A stretch of 64,000 bases of DNA, taken from NCBI GenBank assembly GCA_035550655.1, contig DASZOU010000023.1, positions 1 through 64,000 on the forward strand, read 5' to 3'. Position 1 is the first letter of the stretch. Every line of letters begins with the position of its first letter. Shown here piece by piece: positions 16,162-27,505 of this stretch. This DNA comes from DASZTV01 sp035550655 (GTDB taxonomy: Bacteria > Actinomycetota > Actinomycetes > JAFAQI01). The notes beneath the pieces were generated by a model. The model had not been told where the DNA came from. It made no database searches and worked only from the letters and a program-made list of their open reading frames with translations. The translations under genes were made by a program, and so were the position numbers.

Positions 16162-16770
16162 GTGAGCCCTCGCGAGCGCAAGACGTCGACAGTGCACCTC
16201 ACCCGGATCTACACCCGCACCGGAGACGACGGCACGACAGCGCTCGGCGACATGAGCCGCGCGGCGAAGTCAGCGCCGCGCGTCGTGGCGTACGGCGAGG
16301 TGGACGAGGCGAACTCCTGCATCGGCGCAGCGCTTGCGCTCGGCGGCCTCGACGCCGAGCTGACAACGCTGCTCACCACGGTCCAGAACGACCTGTTCGA
16401 TGTCGGTGCCGACCTTTGCACCCCGATCGCTCCCGACCCCAAATGGGAACCGCTACGGGTCGACCAGACCTACGTCGATCGGCTCGAAGCCGCGTGCGAC
16501 ACGTTCAACGCGCGGGTGAGCGCGCTCGACTCGTTCGTGCTCCCCGGCGGGACTCCGGGTGCGGCTCTGCTCCACATCGCCCGCACCGTCGCACGACGTG
16601 CCGAGCGCGCTGTCTGGGTCCTGATCGACGCCGAGCCAGAGGCGACCAACCTTCTGGCGGCGACCTACCTGAACCGGCTGTCGGATCTGCTGTTCATCCT
16701 GGCGAGAGTCGCGAACCTGGCCACCGGCGACGTGAAGTGGGAACCCGCAGCCAGCCGCACAACGCCCTGA
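16162..16770 (+). CDS. PduO-type cob(I)yrinic acid a,c-diamide adenosyltransferase
   Basis: This 202-residue enzyme starts at GTG 16162. It attaches the 5-prime-deoxyadenosyl group of ATP to cob(I)alamin. The family motifs are complete: TRTGDDGTTALGD at 15-27 (ATP loop), AYGEVDEANSCIG near 42-54, FVLPGG near 118, ARTVARRAERAV near 132-143 with the conserved Arg residues, and YLNRLSDLLFILAR near 165-178. It sits between murA and atpC, the same neighbourhood as in mycobacteria and streptomycetes. It is divergent from murA and convergent with atpC. Confidence 0.92.
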   Translation: MSPRERKTSTVHLTRIYTRTGDDGTTALGDMSRAAKSAPRVVAYGEVDEANSCIGAALALGGLDAELTTLLTTVQNDLFDVGADLCTPIAPDPKWEPLRVDQTYVDRLEAACDTFNARVSALDSFVLPGGTPGAALLHIARTVARRAERAVWVLIDAEPEATNLLAATYLNRLSDLLFILARVANLATGDVKWEPAASRTTP

Positions 16771-16774
16771 CCAA

Positions 16775-16845
16775 CTCGCCAAACTTGCAAGATCGGCCCG
16801 AATTTCGCTTTCAAACAGACCGAAAGTGCAAGTTCGCGGGACGTT
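16775..16845. repeat. Imperfect long palindrome between convergent genes
   Basis: The 77-bp gap between the adenosyltransferase gene and atpC is almost all palindrome. AACTTGCA at 16782-16789 pairs with TGCAAGTT at 16827-16834. The match extends outward imperfectly through CCAACTCGCC to CGCGGGACGTTGG, giving arms of about 20 nt around a loop of about 37 nt. The position favours a bidirectional terminator for the atp operon and the plus-strand gene. The size and lower GC also fit a dispersed REP-like element; no second copy was seen in this window. Confidence 0.5.
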
Positions 16846-16847
16846 GG

Positions 16848-17120
16848 TTAGCTGGCTTCGCCTTCCAGCTCGACCGTCTCGGCGAGGATCTTCACGCCCT
16901 CCGCGCTGACCGACAGGAACCCGCCGCTCACATTCGCGACGAGATCGTCCTCCCCGGAGCGCCGGATCGTCACGGGCGCCTCGACGAGGACGCCGAGCAG
17001 CGGGATGTGGCGGGGCAGAATCCCGATCTCGCCGTCGACGGTACGAGCACGGACGAACTCCGCCTCCCCCGACCAGATCATCCGGTCAGGGGCGACGAGG
17101 TCAACCTGCATCGTTGCCAT
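16848..17120 (-). CDS. atpC: ATP synthase epsilon subunit, short form
   Basis: The epsilon subunit (90 residues) belongs to the rotor stalk of F1. The protein shows the N-terminal beta-sandwich: VDLVAPDRMIWSGEAEFVRARTVDG, GILPRHIPLLGVL and VSGGFLSVSAEGVKILAE. It stops right after this domain. The C-terminal two-helix arm of longer epsilons (usually residues 90-130), which can insert into F1 and inhibit ATP hydrolysis, is missing. Inhibition by epsilon of this type is therefore not expected. It is the last gene of the atp operon, 17 bp after atpD. Confidence 0.93.
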   Translation of the reverse strand: MATMQVDLVAPDRMIWSGEAEFVRARTVDGEIGILPRHIPLLGVLVEAPVTIRRSGEDDLVANVSGGFLSVSAEGVKILAETVELEGEAS

Positions 17121-17137
17121 GAGTGCGTCCTAGTCCG

Positions 17138-18582
<1,445 letters not shown>

Positions 18583-18583
<1 letters not shown>

Positions 18584-19503
18584 TACTGATCTCTCCCTGC
18601 TCCGGCGAGCGCCTCTGCGCCACCGACGATTTCCATGATTTCCTGCGTGATCTCAGCCTGCCGGGCAGCGTTGGCATCCCGAGTCAGCTTCTTGATGAGC
18701 TCGTCAGCGTTGTCCGTCGCGGACTTCATCGCGCGCCGGCGTGCCGCCTGCTCGCTCGCCGCGGCCTCCAGCATGGCCGTGAAGATCCGTGCGGTGAGGT
18801 AACGCGGTAGCAACGCATCGAGGACGCCGGCACCCTCCGGCTCGAACTCCATGAGCCCGGTGACGGCTGCCGGCTCGGTCTCGTCGCCTTGGGGCAGCTC
18901 AGCCGGGTCGAGCGGCAGCAGGCGCACGATGCTCACCCGCTGCGTTGCCATCGACTCGAAGTGCGTGAAGACGAGATGGATCTCGTCGACGCCGCCGTCG
19001 CTCGAGCCCTTGACGAAGTGCTCGAGCAGGTCCTCGGCGACGGCTTTGGCGTCGTCGTACGACGGCTGCTCCGAGAAACCGCTCCACGCGTGCGAGGTGT
19101 CGCGGCCGCGGAACCGGTAGTAGCCGATCGCCTTGCGGCCGACGAGGTAGGGGACAGTCGAGATGCCCTGCTCGCGGAGCTTCGCCGTCGTCTGCTCCCC
19201 CGCCCGCAGAATGTTGGCGCTGTAGCCGCCCGCCAGGCCCCGGTCACTGGTGATCAACAACAGCGCCGCGGCGCCAACGCTCTCGCGAGGCGTCGTCAGC
19301 GGGTGGTCCTCGGAGACGACACCTGGCGCCGTCACCGAGCGGACGACCTCCGTGATGGCCTCGGCATACGGACGCGACGCAGCGATTCGCTGCTGCGCCT
19401 TGACGATGCGAGACGCGGCGATGAGCTCCATCGCGCGCGTGATCTTCTTCGTCGACTGCACCGACTTGATGCGGCGACGAGCCTCGCGGAGCTGAGCACC
19501 CAT
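18583..19503 (-). CDS. atpG: ATP synthase gamma subunit
   Basis: This 306-residue central shaft subunit begins at ATG 19503 (MGAQLREARRRIKSVQSTKKITRAM), the typical N-terminal coiled coil; an open frame upstream overlaps atpA and is not used. LLITSDRGLAGGYSANI near 85 is the Rossmann core. The C-terminal helix (RRRAMKSATDNADELIKKL...) completes the coiled coil and ends in EIVGGAEALAGAG. Between them lies an acidic insertion near residues 200-220 (GDETEPAAVTGLMEFEPEG), usual in actinobacterial gammas. Only 4 bp separate it from atpA. Confidence 0.97.
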
Positions 19504-19507
19504 TCGG

Positions 19508-21070
<1,563 letters not shown>

Positions 21071-21092
21071 TACGTGCTCCTTGTTTCGTTCG

Positions 21093-21920
21093 TCAGGCTC
21101 GTGCCGGGCGGGCGCCCGACCGGCCGGTCATCGTGCGGCGGGCCTCGGCCAGCTGGCGAGCCACGCTCGCGTCGATCAGCTCGTCGCCGACCCGGACCGT
21201 CAGTCCGCCGATCAGCGAGGCATCGACGACGACCTGCAACCGCAGGTCGTGGCCGAAGGTCCGGCTCAGTGCCGCCGTGAGGTCGGATTGCTCTGCCTCG
21301 GAGAGCGCGGTCGCGCTCGTGACGTGCGCCACCAGGCGATCGCGGCGCTGGGCCGCAAGCGAGGACAGGTCCTGCAGCGCGCGCTCGACCGTGCGGCCGC
21401 GGGGCTCGACCACGACGCGCTCGATCAACGTGAACGTCACGCCATTGACCTTGCCGTCGAGCAAGCGGTGCAGCAGGTCCTGCTTGGTCGAGGCAGGCAG
21501 GCTGCGGTTCGTCAGGGCGTCACGCAGCTCGGGCTCGCCCTCGATGATTCGCCCGAAGCGGAACAGCTCGTCCTCGACGGCGTCGAGCTCGCCAGCTGTC
21601 TGGGCAGTGATCAGCGCCGCGTCGACGGCGATCTCCTCGAGAGCGTCGATCAAGTCACGCGACTGGGACCAGCGGGAGCTGACCGCCTCACGCAGGATGC
21701 CCAACGACGTGGGGTCCAGCCGCGACCCGAACAGCTCGTCGACGACGTGCGCCTTGGCGACGGTCGAGGCAGACGGATCCGACAGCGCCCGGCGCAACGA
21801 CGCGCGGCCGCCGACCACGGACACGACCGCGAACAGCTCGTTCGAGACCCGGGTGAGGTCGCCGTCGATCGGCAACCGCCCACGCAGTCCGACGAGGGAG
21901 TCGCGGCTGGCTCCTTGCAT
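21093..21920 (-). CDS. atpH: ATP synthase delta subunit (long actinobacterial form)
   Basis: The peripheral-stalk subunit delta (OSCP) links F1 to subunit b. At 275 residues it is about 100 longer than the enteric form, as usual in actinobacteria. Here the extra N-terminal part (DSLVGLRGRLPIDGDLTRVSNELFAVV) resembles a b/delta spacer. The C-terminal half has RDRLVAHVTSATALSE and the conserved LRLQVVVDASLIGGLTVRVGDELIDASV strand pair. The final 15 residues are basic. It lies 3 bp after atpF. Confidence 0.94.
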   Translation of the reverse strand: MQGASRDSLVGLRGRLPIDGDLTRVSNELFAVVSVVGGRASLRRALSDPSASTVAKAHVVDELFGSRLDPTSLGILREAVSSRWSQSRDLIDALEEIAVDAALITAQTAGELDAVEDELFRFGRIIEGEPELRDALTNRSLPASTKQDLLHRLLDGKVNGVTFTLIERVVVEPRGRTVERALQDLSSLAAQRRDRLVAHVTSATALSEAEQSDLTAALSRTFGHDLRLQVVVDASLIGGLTVRVGDELIDASVARQLAEARRTMTGRSGARPARA

Positions 21921-21923
21921 GGC

Positions 21924-22493
21924 TTAGTTCGACCCCGCAAGCTCGCCCGAGCCGACGCCGGCGATGAAGTCCTCGACCAGCTTGCGCTGCCGAGCGTCCT
22001 CACGGAGCGCGTCATGAACCACCCGCTCGGCGAGCGTGGTCGCCAAGTCGCCGATCTCGGCACGCAACGCCAGAATCGTCTGCTGACGCTCGGCGGCGAT
22101 GCGTGACTCGGCGTTGGCGATCATCTCGTCGACCCGCGTCTGCGCCTCGCTGCGGGCTTCCTCGACGATCTGCGCGCGCTCGGCCTGCGCCTGCTCGCGC
22201 AGCCGCGTCGCCTCACGCTTCGTCTCGGCGAGAGCCTCGCCGTACTCCTGCTCCGCCTTCTCCAAGCGCGCCTTGAGTGCCTCGGCGTCATCGAACTGCT
22301 TCTGGATCGCAGCTGCGCGCGCGTCGACCATCGTCGTGATCCGCGGGATCACCTTCTTGGCCAGGAACACCACGACCAGGATGAAGACGATCCACTCGAA
22401 GATGAAGGTCCCGTTGGGGATCAGGAAGTTGTTCGTCTTGTCGCCGTCGGCGGATGCCGCGGCGAGGACGAGAAGGTGCGTGGGCACGAACAC
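21924..22493 (-). CDS. atpF: ATP synthase b subunit
   Basis: The peripheral-stalk subunit b has 189 residues. One membrane helix at about 27-47 (FIFEWIVFILVVVFLAKKVI) is followed by a long charged coiled coil (DDAEALKARLEKAEQEYGEALAETK...) to the C-terminus, which contacts delta. It starts at GTG 22493, directly abutting the TAA of atpE with no spacer. The dimerisation and delta-binding parts look intact. Confidence 0.95.
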   Translation of the reverse strand: MFVPTHLLVLAAASADGDKTNNFLIPNGTFIFEWIVFILVVVFLAKKVIPRITTMVDARAAAIQKQFDDAEALKARLEKAEQEYGEALAETKREATRLREQAQAERAQIVEEARSEAQTRVDEMIANAESRIAAERQQTILALRAEIGDLATTLAERVVHDALREDARQRKLVEDFIAGVGSGELAGSN

Positions 22494-22757
22494 TTACTTC
22501 CCGAGGACGAAGGCGAACAGCGCGGCGAACGCCAGGTTGATGAAGTACGCCGCCTCGACCAGACCGACCGTCAGGAAGAACTGGCCGGTCAGCTGGCCCT
22601 GCGCCTCCGGCTGCCGCGCGATGCCGCTGATCAGCGCGTTACCGGCGATACCGTCACCGATACCGGCACCGATCGCGCCGCCACCGAGGGCGAGGCCGGC
22701 GCCGATGATGCCGCCAGCCTTGGCGATCGCCGCGGGGACTGTGGTTGATGCCGCCAC
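22494..22757 (-). CDS. atpE: ATP synthase c subunit (rotor ring)
   Basis: The proteolipid c has 87 residues and two helices. Helix 1 holds the GxGxG packing run (GIIGAGLALGGGAIGAGIGDG), the loop is ARQPE (residues 48-51), and helix 2 has the proton-carrying Glu68 in TVGLVEAAYF. The residues around Glu68 (no Gln/Ser/Thr sodium set) indicate proton rather than sodium coupling. The QPEAQGQLTGQ segment and following helix correspond to the diarylquinoline-binding region in mycobacteria; drug response cannot be predicted from this. Confidence 0.97.
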   Translation of the reverse strand: MAASTTVPAAIAKAGGIIGAGLALGGGAIGAGIGDGIAGNALISGIARQPEAQGQLTGQFFLTVGLVEAAYFINLAFAALFAFVLGK

Positions 22758-22797
22758 TATTTCTCCTTAGATGCGAACGCGCCCGTGCTCGGGAGCG

Positions 22798-23538
22798 TCA
22801 GTGCTCCTCGGCTGTTGCGAAGCCGAAGTAGAGGATGGTCAGGAACGAGAAGATGAAGGCCTGGATCGGCGCGATCAGGCCGGAGTCGAAGATCCGCCAG
22901 CCGAAGTCGGCGAGGCCGTACAGCGGGAAGAGATAGAACGGCAGCAGCGCGATGACCGCGAGCATGATCCCGCCGGCAAAGATGTTGCCGAAGAGTCGCA
23001 GCGACAGCGACAGCGGGTTCACGAACTGCTCGAGCACCAGGATCGGCCGGCGGATTGCAGGCTTCGCGGTGAACCAGTCGCCCGCGTAACGGAAGCCCTT
23101 CCGCTTGATCCCGAGATACGTGTAGAGCACCACAACTGTCAGCGCGAGCGCGTAGACGAGGTTGACATCGGCGGTCGGCGGCCCGAGCCGCTCGGGGTGG
23201 TGACCCGACGGGATCCAGCCGAGCCAGTTGCAGAACAGGATGAAGAAGAACAGCGTGGCACCAAACGGGACCAACCACGGCGGAACATCGTGGCCGACCG
23301 CGCTCTCGACGTAAGTGCGCGCCTGTCCCAGGACGGTCTCGGTGATGATCTGCACGCGACTGGGTACACCGCTTGTGGCCTTACGCGCGACGTACATGAA
23401 GAACGCGACGGTCAGCAACGCCGCGAGCGCGGTCGTGTACATCGTGTCGTAGTTGAAGGTGAGCCCGATGAAGTGGAAGGTCGGGTGGTCGCCGACGGAG
23501 ATGTCGGCGGCGGGCGCGAGGAAGGCAGGAGCGCTCAC
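22798..23538 (-). CDS. atpB: ATP synthase a subunit
   Basis: This membrane stator subunit of 246 residues lines the proton half-channels. I start it at GTG 23538, which overlaps the end of the atpI-like gene by 4 bp. Five or six helices are visible. The essential Arg lies in LSLSLRLFGNIFAGG near residue 170, preceded by the NLVYAL segment. The N-terminus (FLAPAADISVGDHPTFHFIGLTFNYDT) is periplasmic. Spacing to atpE is 40 bp. Confidence 0.95.
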   Translation of the reverse strand: MSAPAFLAPAADISVGDHPTFHFIGLTFNYDTMYTTALAALLTVAFFMYVARKATSGVPSRVQIITETVLGQARTYVESAVGHDVPPWLVPFGATLFFFILFCNWLGWIPSGHHPERLGPPTADVNLVYALALTVVVLYTYLGIKRKGFRYAGDWFTAKPAIRRPILVLEQFVNPLSLSLRLFGNIFAGGIMLAVIALLPFYLFPLYGLADFGWRIFDSGLIAPIQAFIFSFLTILYFGFATAEEH

Positions 23539-23963
23539 GGCGCCACCACCCGCCGCAGCGGGCCCAGCAGCAGCGACATCATCTCGAGCTGGAACAGCAC
23601 CAGGCCCACGAAGATCCCCCAGCCGTTGGTGCGCCATAGCGCCGCGACCAGGAAGGCGAACACCGTGATCAGCCCGAGCCGGGCGAGGGAGGTCTTCATG
23701 ACCGCGGTCCGCGGGTTCTGCAGGCTGACGTCGAGCGCCCGGGTGTCGGTCCAGAGCTTGCGTGCGTTGTAGCCACCCATCGCCAGCCCGAGGCAGACGA
23801 ACAGGCCGACGGACAGCCGCCCGGCAACGAAGCTGACCACGACCGCGGCCACGCCGAGTCCAGCGGCAAGGATCAGCGCGTTTCGGTACCCACGCGCGAC
23901 GGCGCTCCATTGAGCGTCGAGGGCCACCGTCTTCCTCTCACTGTTCGTCGGATCGGACTTCAT
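23535..23963 (-). CDS. AtpI-like membrane protein of the ATP synthase operon
   Basis: This 142-residue protein has four predicted membrane helices (ALILAAGLGVAAVVVSFVAG, SVGLFVCLGLAMGGYNARKLW, RLGLITVFAFLVAALW and GWGIFVGLVLFQLEMMSLL). It occupies the classical atpI position just ahead of atpB, with a 4-bp overlap (translational coupling). AtpI-type proteins are thought to help c-ring assembly or magnesium supply. The sequence is typical of actinobacterial versions, which are poorly conserved. Confidence 0.8.
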   Translation of the reverse strand: MKSDPTNSERKTVALDAQWSAVARGYRNALILAAGLGVAAVVVSFVAGRLSVGLFVCLGLAMGGYNARKLWTDTRALDVSLQNPRTAVMKTSLARLGLITVFAFLVAALWRTNGWGIFVGLVLFQLEMMSLLLGPLRRVVAP

Positions 23964-24210
23964 CGTCAGGTCTGGCGGATTTAGTTGTGGGAAATGAGGT
24001 GGTGCGGGTGAAGGGCCGGATCACCTGGTAGGCGCCGGCTGCGCCAACCAAGATACCAACCGCCAAGCCCAGCAATGCGAGCAGGGGTGAGGTGCCCCAG
24101 GCGCGGTCGGCCAGGACCCCGAGGAAGACGCCGATCCCGACGCAGATGCCGAATGTCGCGCCGACACCGAGCAGCGTCGCGATGTTCATCGTGGGCTGTT
24201 GCCGGGCCAC
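23938..24210 (-). CDS. AtpZ/AtpI-type small membrane protein
   Basis: The 90-residue product has two helices (ATLLGVGATFGICVGIGVFLGVLAD and LLALLGLAVGILVGAAGAYQVI) joined by RAWGTSPL. This helix-W-G-TSP-helix plan matches the AtpZ/AtpI family (Pfam ATPase_gene1). The polar tail is acidic. It overlaps the atpI-like gene by 26 bp. A second in-frame ATG at residue 8 (MNIATLL) is an equally likely start. AtpZ with AtpI has been linked to cation transport and assembly of F1Fo in Bacillus. Confidence 0.75.
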   Translation of the reverse strand: MARQQPTMNIATLLGVGATFGICVGIGVFLGVLADRAWGTSPLLALLGLAVGILVGAAGAYQVIRPFTRTTSFPTTKSARPDDEVRSDEQ

Positions 24211-24214
24211 CGAT

Positions 24215-25327
24215 CTAGACGCGTGGCCCGCGGTGCGCGACCCGCAGCCGCGGCAGGTTGCTCGCGACGAGCAGCAGGGCGATCCCCGCGAGGACCACCG
24301 CGGTCACGACAAGCGGCCGCCCGTGCGAGAGGCCCAGCGCCACCGTTCCGCCGGCGATCAGCGCCGACCACATGTACATGATCAGCACCGCGCGAGCGTG
24401 CGAGTGGCCGAGCGTGAGCAAGCGGTGATGCAGGTGCTGCTTGTCGGGCGCCCACGGCGCCTGGCCGGCGCGACTGCGGCGCACCACCGCGAGCACGAGG
24501 TCGAACAGCGGGATGGCCAGCAAGGCGAGCGGCAGCAGCAGCGGGAGCAGGGTCGGGACCAGCCCGTAGTACCCGATCGCGTTGGGATCGAGCTGTCCCG
24601 TGAGACTCACCGTTGCCGCAGAGAACACCAGCCCCAGCAGCATCGATCCCGAGTCGCCCATGAAGATTCGGGCTGGGTTGAAGTTGTGCGGCAGGAACCC
24701 GATGCACGCGCCCGCGAGAACGGCCGCCAGCAGGGTGGGAGCGGTGGCCCGATCGAAGTGGTGGACGACTGAGAGCTCGTACGAGTACGCGAAGAACGAC
24801 AGCGACGAGATCGCCACCACGCCCGCCGCAAGCCCGTCGAGCCCGTCGATGAAGTTGATGGCGTTGATCGTCACGACCACGAACAGCACGGTGAGCGGTA
24901 CGCCGAGGTCGGAATCGAGTGAGAGCGCTCCGCCGCCCGGAATCGGCACGTAGAGCAGCTGCACGCCCTGCAACACCATCACCCCGGCGGCCACGATCTG
25001 CCCGGCGAGCTTCGTCAGCGCGTCAAGGCCCCAGCGGTCATCGGCCGCGCCAAGCAGGACGAGCACACCCCCGCCGTACAGCACTCCCTGAGCGTCGCTG
25101 GACTCGAAGACCCGCTGCAGGGTCGGCAGCCGGCTGGCGACGAGTAGCCCGGCGCAGATACCGGCGAACATCGCCACGCCACCCATCCGCGGAGTCGGGA
25201 TCGTGTGGACGTCACGGTCACGTACCTCGGCCAGCACCCGCCAACGAACCGCGAGGCGAAGGACGAACGGCGTCAGCAGATAGGTGACGGCCGCCACCAG
25301 CACTCCGGTGAGCACGTACTCGCGCAC
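24215..25327 (-). CDS. WecA/MraY-family undecaprenyl-phosphate GlcNAc-1-phosphate transferase
   Basis: This 370-residue protein has about eleven membrane helices. It moves a sugar-1-phosphate from UDP-sugar to undecaprenyl (decaprenyl) phosphate on the inner membrane face. The motifs are TPRMGGVAMF near 44, the Mg-binding AADDRWGLD near 95, NFIDGLDGLAAG near 155, NFNPARIFMGDSGSML near 212, and the late cytoplasmic PDKQHLHHRLL (HHH loop), which marks WecA-type (GlcNAc) rather than MraY. It starts the arabinogalactan or teichoic linkage unit in actinomycetes. It lies 4 bp upstream of the AtpZ-like gene, the standard actinobacterial layout. Confidence 0.9.
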   Translation of the reverse strand: MREYVLTGVLVAAVTYLLTPFVLRLAVRWRVLAEVRDRDVHTIPTPRMGGVAMFAGICAGLLVASRLPTLQRVFESSDAQGVLYGGGVLVLLGAADDRWGLDALTKLAGQIVAAGVMVLQGVQLLYVPIPGGGALSLDSDLGVPLTVLFVVVTINAINFIDGLDGLAAGVVAISSLSFFAYSYELSVVHHFDRATAPTLLAAVLAGACIGFLPHNFNPARIFMGDSGSMLLGLVFSAATVSLTGQLDPNAIGYYGLVPTLLPLLLPLALLAIPLFDLVLAVVRRSRAGQAPWAPDKQHLHHRLLTLGHSHARAVLIMYMWSALIAGGTVALGLSHGRPLVVTAVVLAGIALLLVASNLPRLRVAHRGPRV

Positions 25328-25441
25328 GGCGGGCCGCCACCTCCCTCCGTTGACTGTTCGATCACTGTACGACGCACGAACCAGGGCGGGCTCGCGAGTG
25401 ACCCGCGCGTCTCTGCGTCGGCTCGGACGCCCGAAGCAGCG

Positions 25442-26029
25442 CTAGACCGACAGCAGCGATAGCGGCACGGCGAGGGCCCGGTCGATCAGCGCGGCCGCCC
25501 GCTCGTACGCAGCCATCGGGCCGCCGAACGGATCCGGGACATCGTCGTCCGAGGGATCGTGCGGGGGTGCGAACCCGCGCCGCCCGAACGCCGTCCTGGT
25601 GACCACCCGGAAGCGCTCGGTCAGATCCAGTCCTGCGATCGGCAGCTCGGAGGGCGAGAGACCGGACAGCAGCCGGGCGTACTCGCGAATCGTGACCGTT
25701 CGAGCGGACGCGCGCGGCACCATCGTCACGACAGCCGCTCGATGCTCGCGGGTCAAGCCGAGCACGAGGTCTGCCGCCTCGATCTGCTGCTCGTCGAGTG
25801 CGCAGGCAGCGAAGTTCGCCGGGTCCCCGCCGTAGCGCCGCAGCGTCTCGGCGGCCTCGGGCATCATCGGTTCGCCCACCAGGCCCCAGGTGCCCGCGCT
25901 CGAGATCTCGATCGAGGTGGCGTCCGGCCCGAAGCGTTCGTCGAGGCGCGCCCGCAGCAGCCGCTCCGCGAACGGAGAGCGACAGATGTTGCCTGTGCAG
26001 ACAACGAGCACGCGGTAGCTGTCGGACAT
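25442..26029 (-). CDS. Low-molecular-weight protein-tyrosine phosphatase
   Basis: The 195-residue enzyme has the LMW-PTP P-loop VVCTGNICRSPFAE near residues 9-22 (C-X5-R-S), with the general-acid Asp in DVPDPFGG near 165. SSAGTWG near 44 is family-typical. It dephosphorylates tyrosine or possibly arginine. In this chromosomal position it is commonly paired with the threonylcarbamoyl-AMP synthase gene, which it abuts (stop at 26030, start at 26029). Polysaccharide export control and phosphoarginine removal are both possible. Confidence 0.9.
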   Translation of the reverse strand: MSDSYRVLVVCTGNICRSPFAERLLRARLDERFGPDATSIEISSAGTWGLVGEPMMPEAAETLRRYGGDPANFAACALDEQQIEAADLVLGLTREHRAAVVTMVPRASARTVTIREYARLLSGLSPSELPIAGLDLTERFRVVTRTAFGRRGFAPPHDPSDDDVPDPFGGPMAAYERAAALIDRALAVPLSLLSV

Positions 26030-26692
26030 CTAGAAGGCCTCGTCGCCCGCGTCCACTTCGAGGTCCGGCACGACCGCGCGCAGCGCCTCGAGGTCGAGCG
26101 CGCCGGCACGCAACAGGCGTGGCCGTTCGCTCGTCACGTCGATGATCGTCGACGCCACCGATCCCCCGCTTGAACCGCCGTCCAGATACACCGAGACCGC
26201 TGCGCCGAGCTGTAGCCGCGCATCCATCGCGGTCGTCGCCGGCTCATGCCCGGTCCGGTTCGCACTCGATACCGCGAGCGGACCGGTGCGGCTGATCAGG
26301 TCCTGTGCGAGCTCGTTGGCAGGCATCCGCACGGCAACCGTCCCGCGACTGTCACCGAGATCCCACACCAGGTGCGCGGTGTGACGCACGACCAGTGTCA
26401 GCGCGCCGGGCCAGAACTCCCCCGACAACGCTGTCGCAGGCTCCGGCATCTGGTCGACCAGCGCCGCCAGCATCGCTGGTGACGACACGAGGACCGGCAC
26501 CGGCATCGACCGGTCCCGTCCCTTCGCCGCGAGCAGCGCCTGGACCGCATCGGGCAGAAAGGCGTCGGCGGCCACGCCGTACACGGTGTCGGTCGGAAGC
26601 ACGACGAGCTCGCCGCTCCGCAGCGCGGCGGCGGCCTCCTCGATGCCCTCCTCGCGCTCGCTCGGTTGGTTGCAGTCGAAGACGCGGCTCAC
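26030..26692 (-). CDS. tsaC: L-threonylcarbamoyladenylate synthase (Sua5/YrdC family)
   Basis: This 220-residue enzyme makes threonylcarbamoyl-AMP from threonine, bicarbonate and ATP for the t6A37 modification of ANN-decoding tRNAs. YrdC motifs are KGRDRSMPVPVLV (the KxR plus SxP loop) near 56-68, FWPGALTLV near 92, VAVRMPAN near 120, and SSANRTGHEPAT near 142-153. The C-terminal Sua5 extension is not present; the tail is about 20 residues. It overlaps prmC by 4 bp, so the two are translated together. Confidence 0.92.
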   Translation of the reverse strand: MSRVFDCNQPSEREEGIEEAAAALRSGELVVLPTDTVYGVAADAFLPDAVQALLAAKGRDRSMPVPVLVSSPAMLAALVDQMPEPATALSGEFWPGALTLVVRHTAHLVWDLGDSRGTVAVRMPANELAQDLISRTGPLAVSSANRTGHEPATTAMDARLQLGAAVSVYLDGGSSGGSVASTIIDVTSERPRLLRAGALDLEALRAVVPDLEVDAGDEAF

Positions 26693-27498
26693 GGTTGCCA
26701 GCTCCCTGTGGTGAATCGTGGTCGCTTGGTGAGATCGAGATGGTCGCGAACGTCGGAGAAGCCAGCAGCCGTGAAGACAGCCGGCGCCGACTCACCCTGC
26801 CGGTCGGAGTGCTCGACAACGAGCGTCCCGCCCGGACGCAGCAACACCTTCGCTCGGGCGACGACTCGGCGAATCACATCGAGGCCGTCCTCGCCCGCCC
26901 ACAACGCCTCACCGGGATCATGGTCACGTACCTCGGGATCGACCAGCACGCGCTCGGCAACCGCGACGTACGGCGGATTCGACGCGACGACGTCGACCTG
27001 ACCATCGAGGTCGTCGGGGGCCGTCTCGAGATCAGCGTGGTGAACGCGCACTCGGGCACTACGCGACTCGTCGGCGGCGCACCACGAATCGACGTTGCGG
27101 CGGAGCCACTCAATCGCCGTGTCCGAGACTTCGACCAGGTCGACGAGAGCACCACGGTGTTCCTGTGCGACCGACAGTCCGAGTGCGCCGCTTCCCGCGC
27201 ACAGGTCGACGACCCGGGGGGCCACGATGCTCGTGGTGGCGTCGAGGACCGCTTCGACGACGACCTCGGTCTCCGGGCGAGGAACGAAGACGCCTGGGCC
27301 CACGGCGAGCTCGAGGTAGCGAAATCCGGCCGATCCCATCAGGTGCTGCAACGGCACCCGCTGCGCGCGCTTCGCGACCAGTTCCTCCGCGTCGAGACCG
27401 GCGTCGTCGGCGTAGCGGAGCAAGGCGCGCGCATCGTGTTCAGCGCTCGCCACCCCGGCGGCGGCAAGCCGACCGGTCGCGTCTCGAAGCGTGATCAC
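26689..27498 (-). CDS. prmC: Peptide chain release factor N5-glutamine methyltransferase
   Basis: PrmC methylates the Gln of the GGQ motif in release factors. The product is 269 residues from GTG 27498. The start lies 7 bp after the prfA stop, with GGAGTGAG upstream. A helical N-domain (residues 1-70) precedes FVPRPETEVVVE near 88. The SAM site is VVDLCAGSGALGLS near 107, and the catalytic NPPY motif is SNPPYVA near 178. It is coupled with its substrate gene prfA, as in most bacteria. Confidence 0.95.
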   Translation of the reverse strand: MITLRDATGRLAAAGVASAEHDARALLRYADDAGLDAEELVAKRAQRVPLQHLMGSAGFRYLELAVGPGVFVPRPETEVVVEAVLDATTSIVAPRVVDLCAGSGALGLSVAQEHRGALVDLVEVSDTAIEWLRRNVDSWCAADESRSARVRVHHADLETAPDDLDGQVDVVASNPPYVAVAERVLVDPEVRDHDPGEALWAGEDGLDVIRRVVARAKVLLRPGGTLVVEHSDRQGESAPAVFTAAGFSDVRDHLDLTKRPRFTTGSWQP

Positions 27499-27505
27499 CT
27501 CAGGC

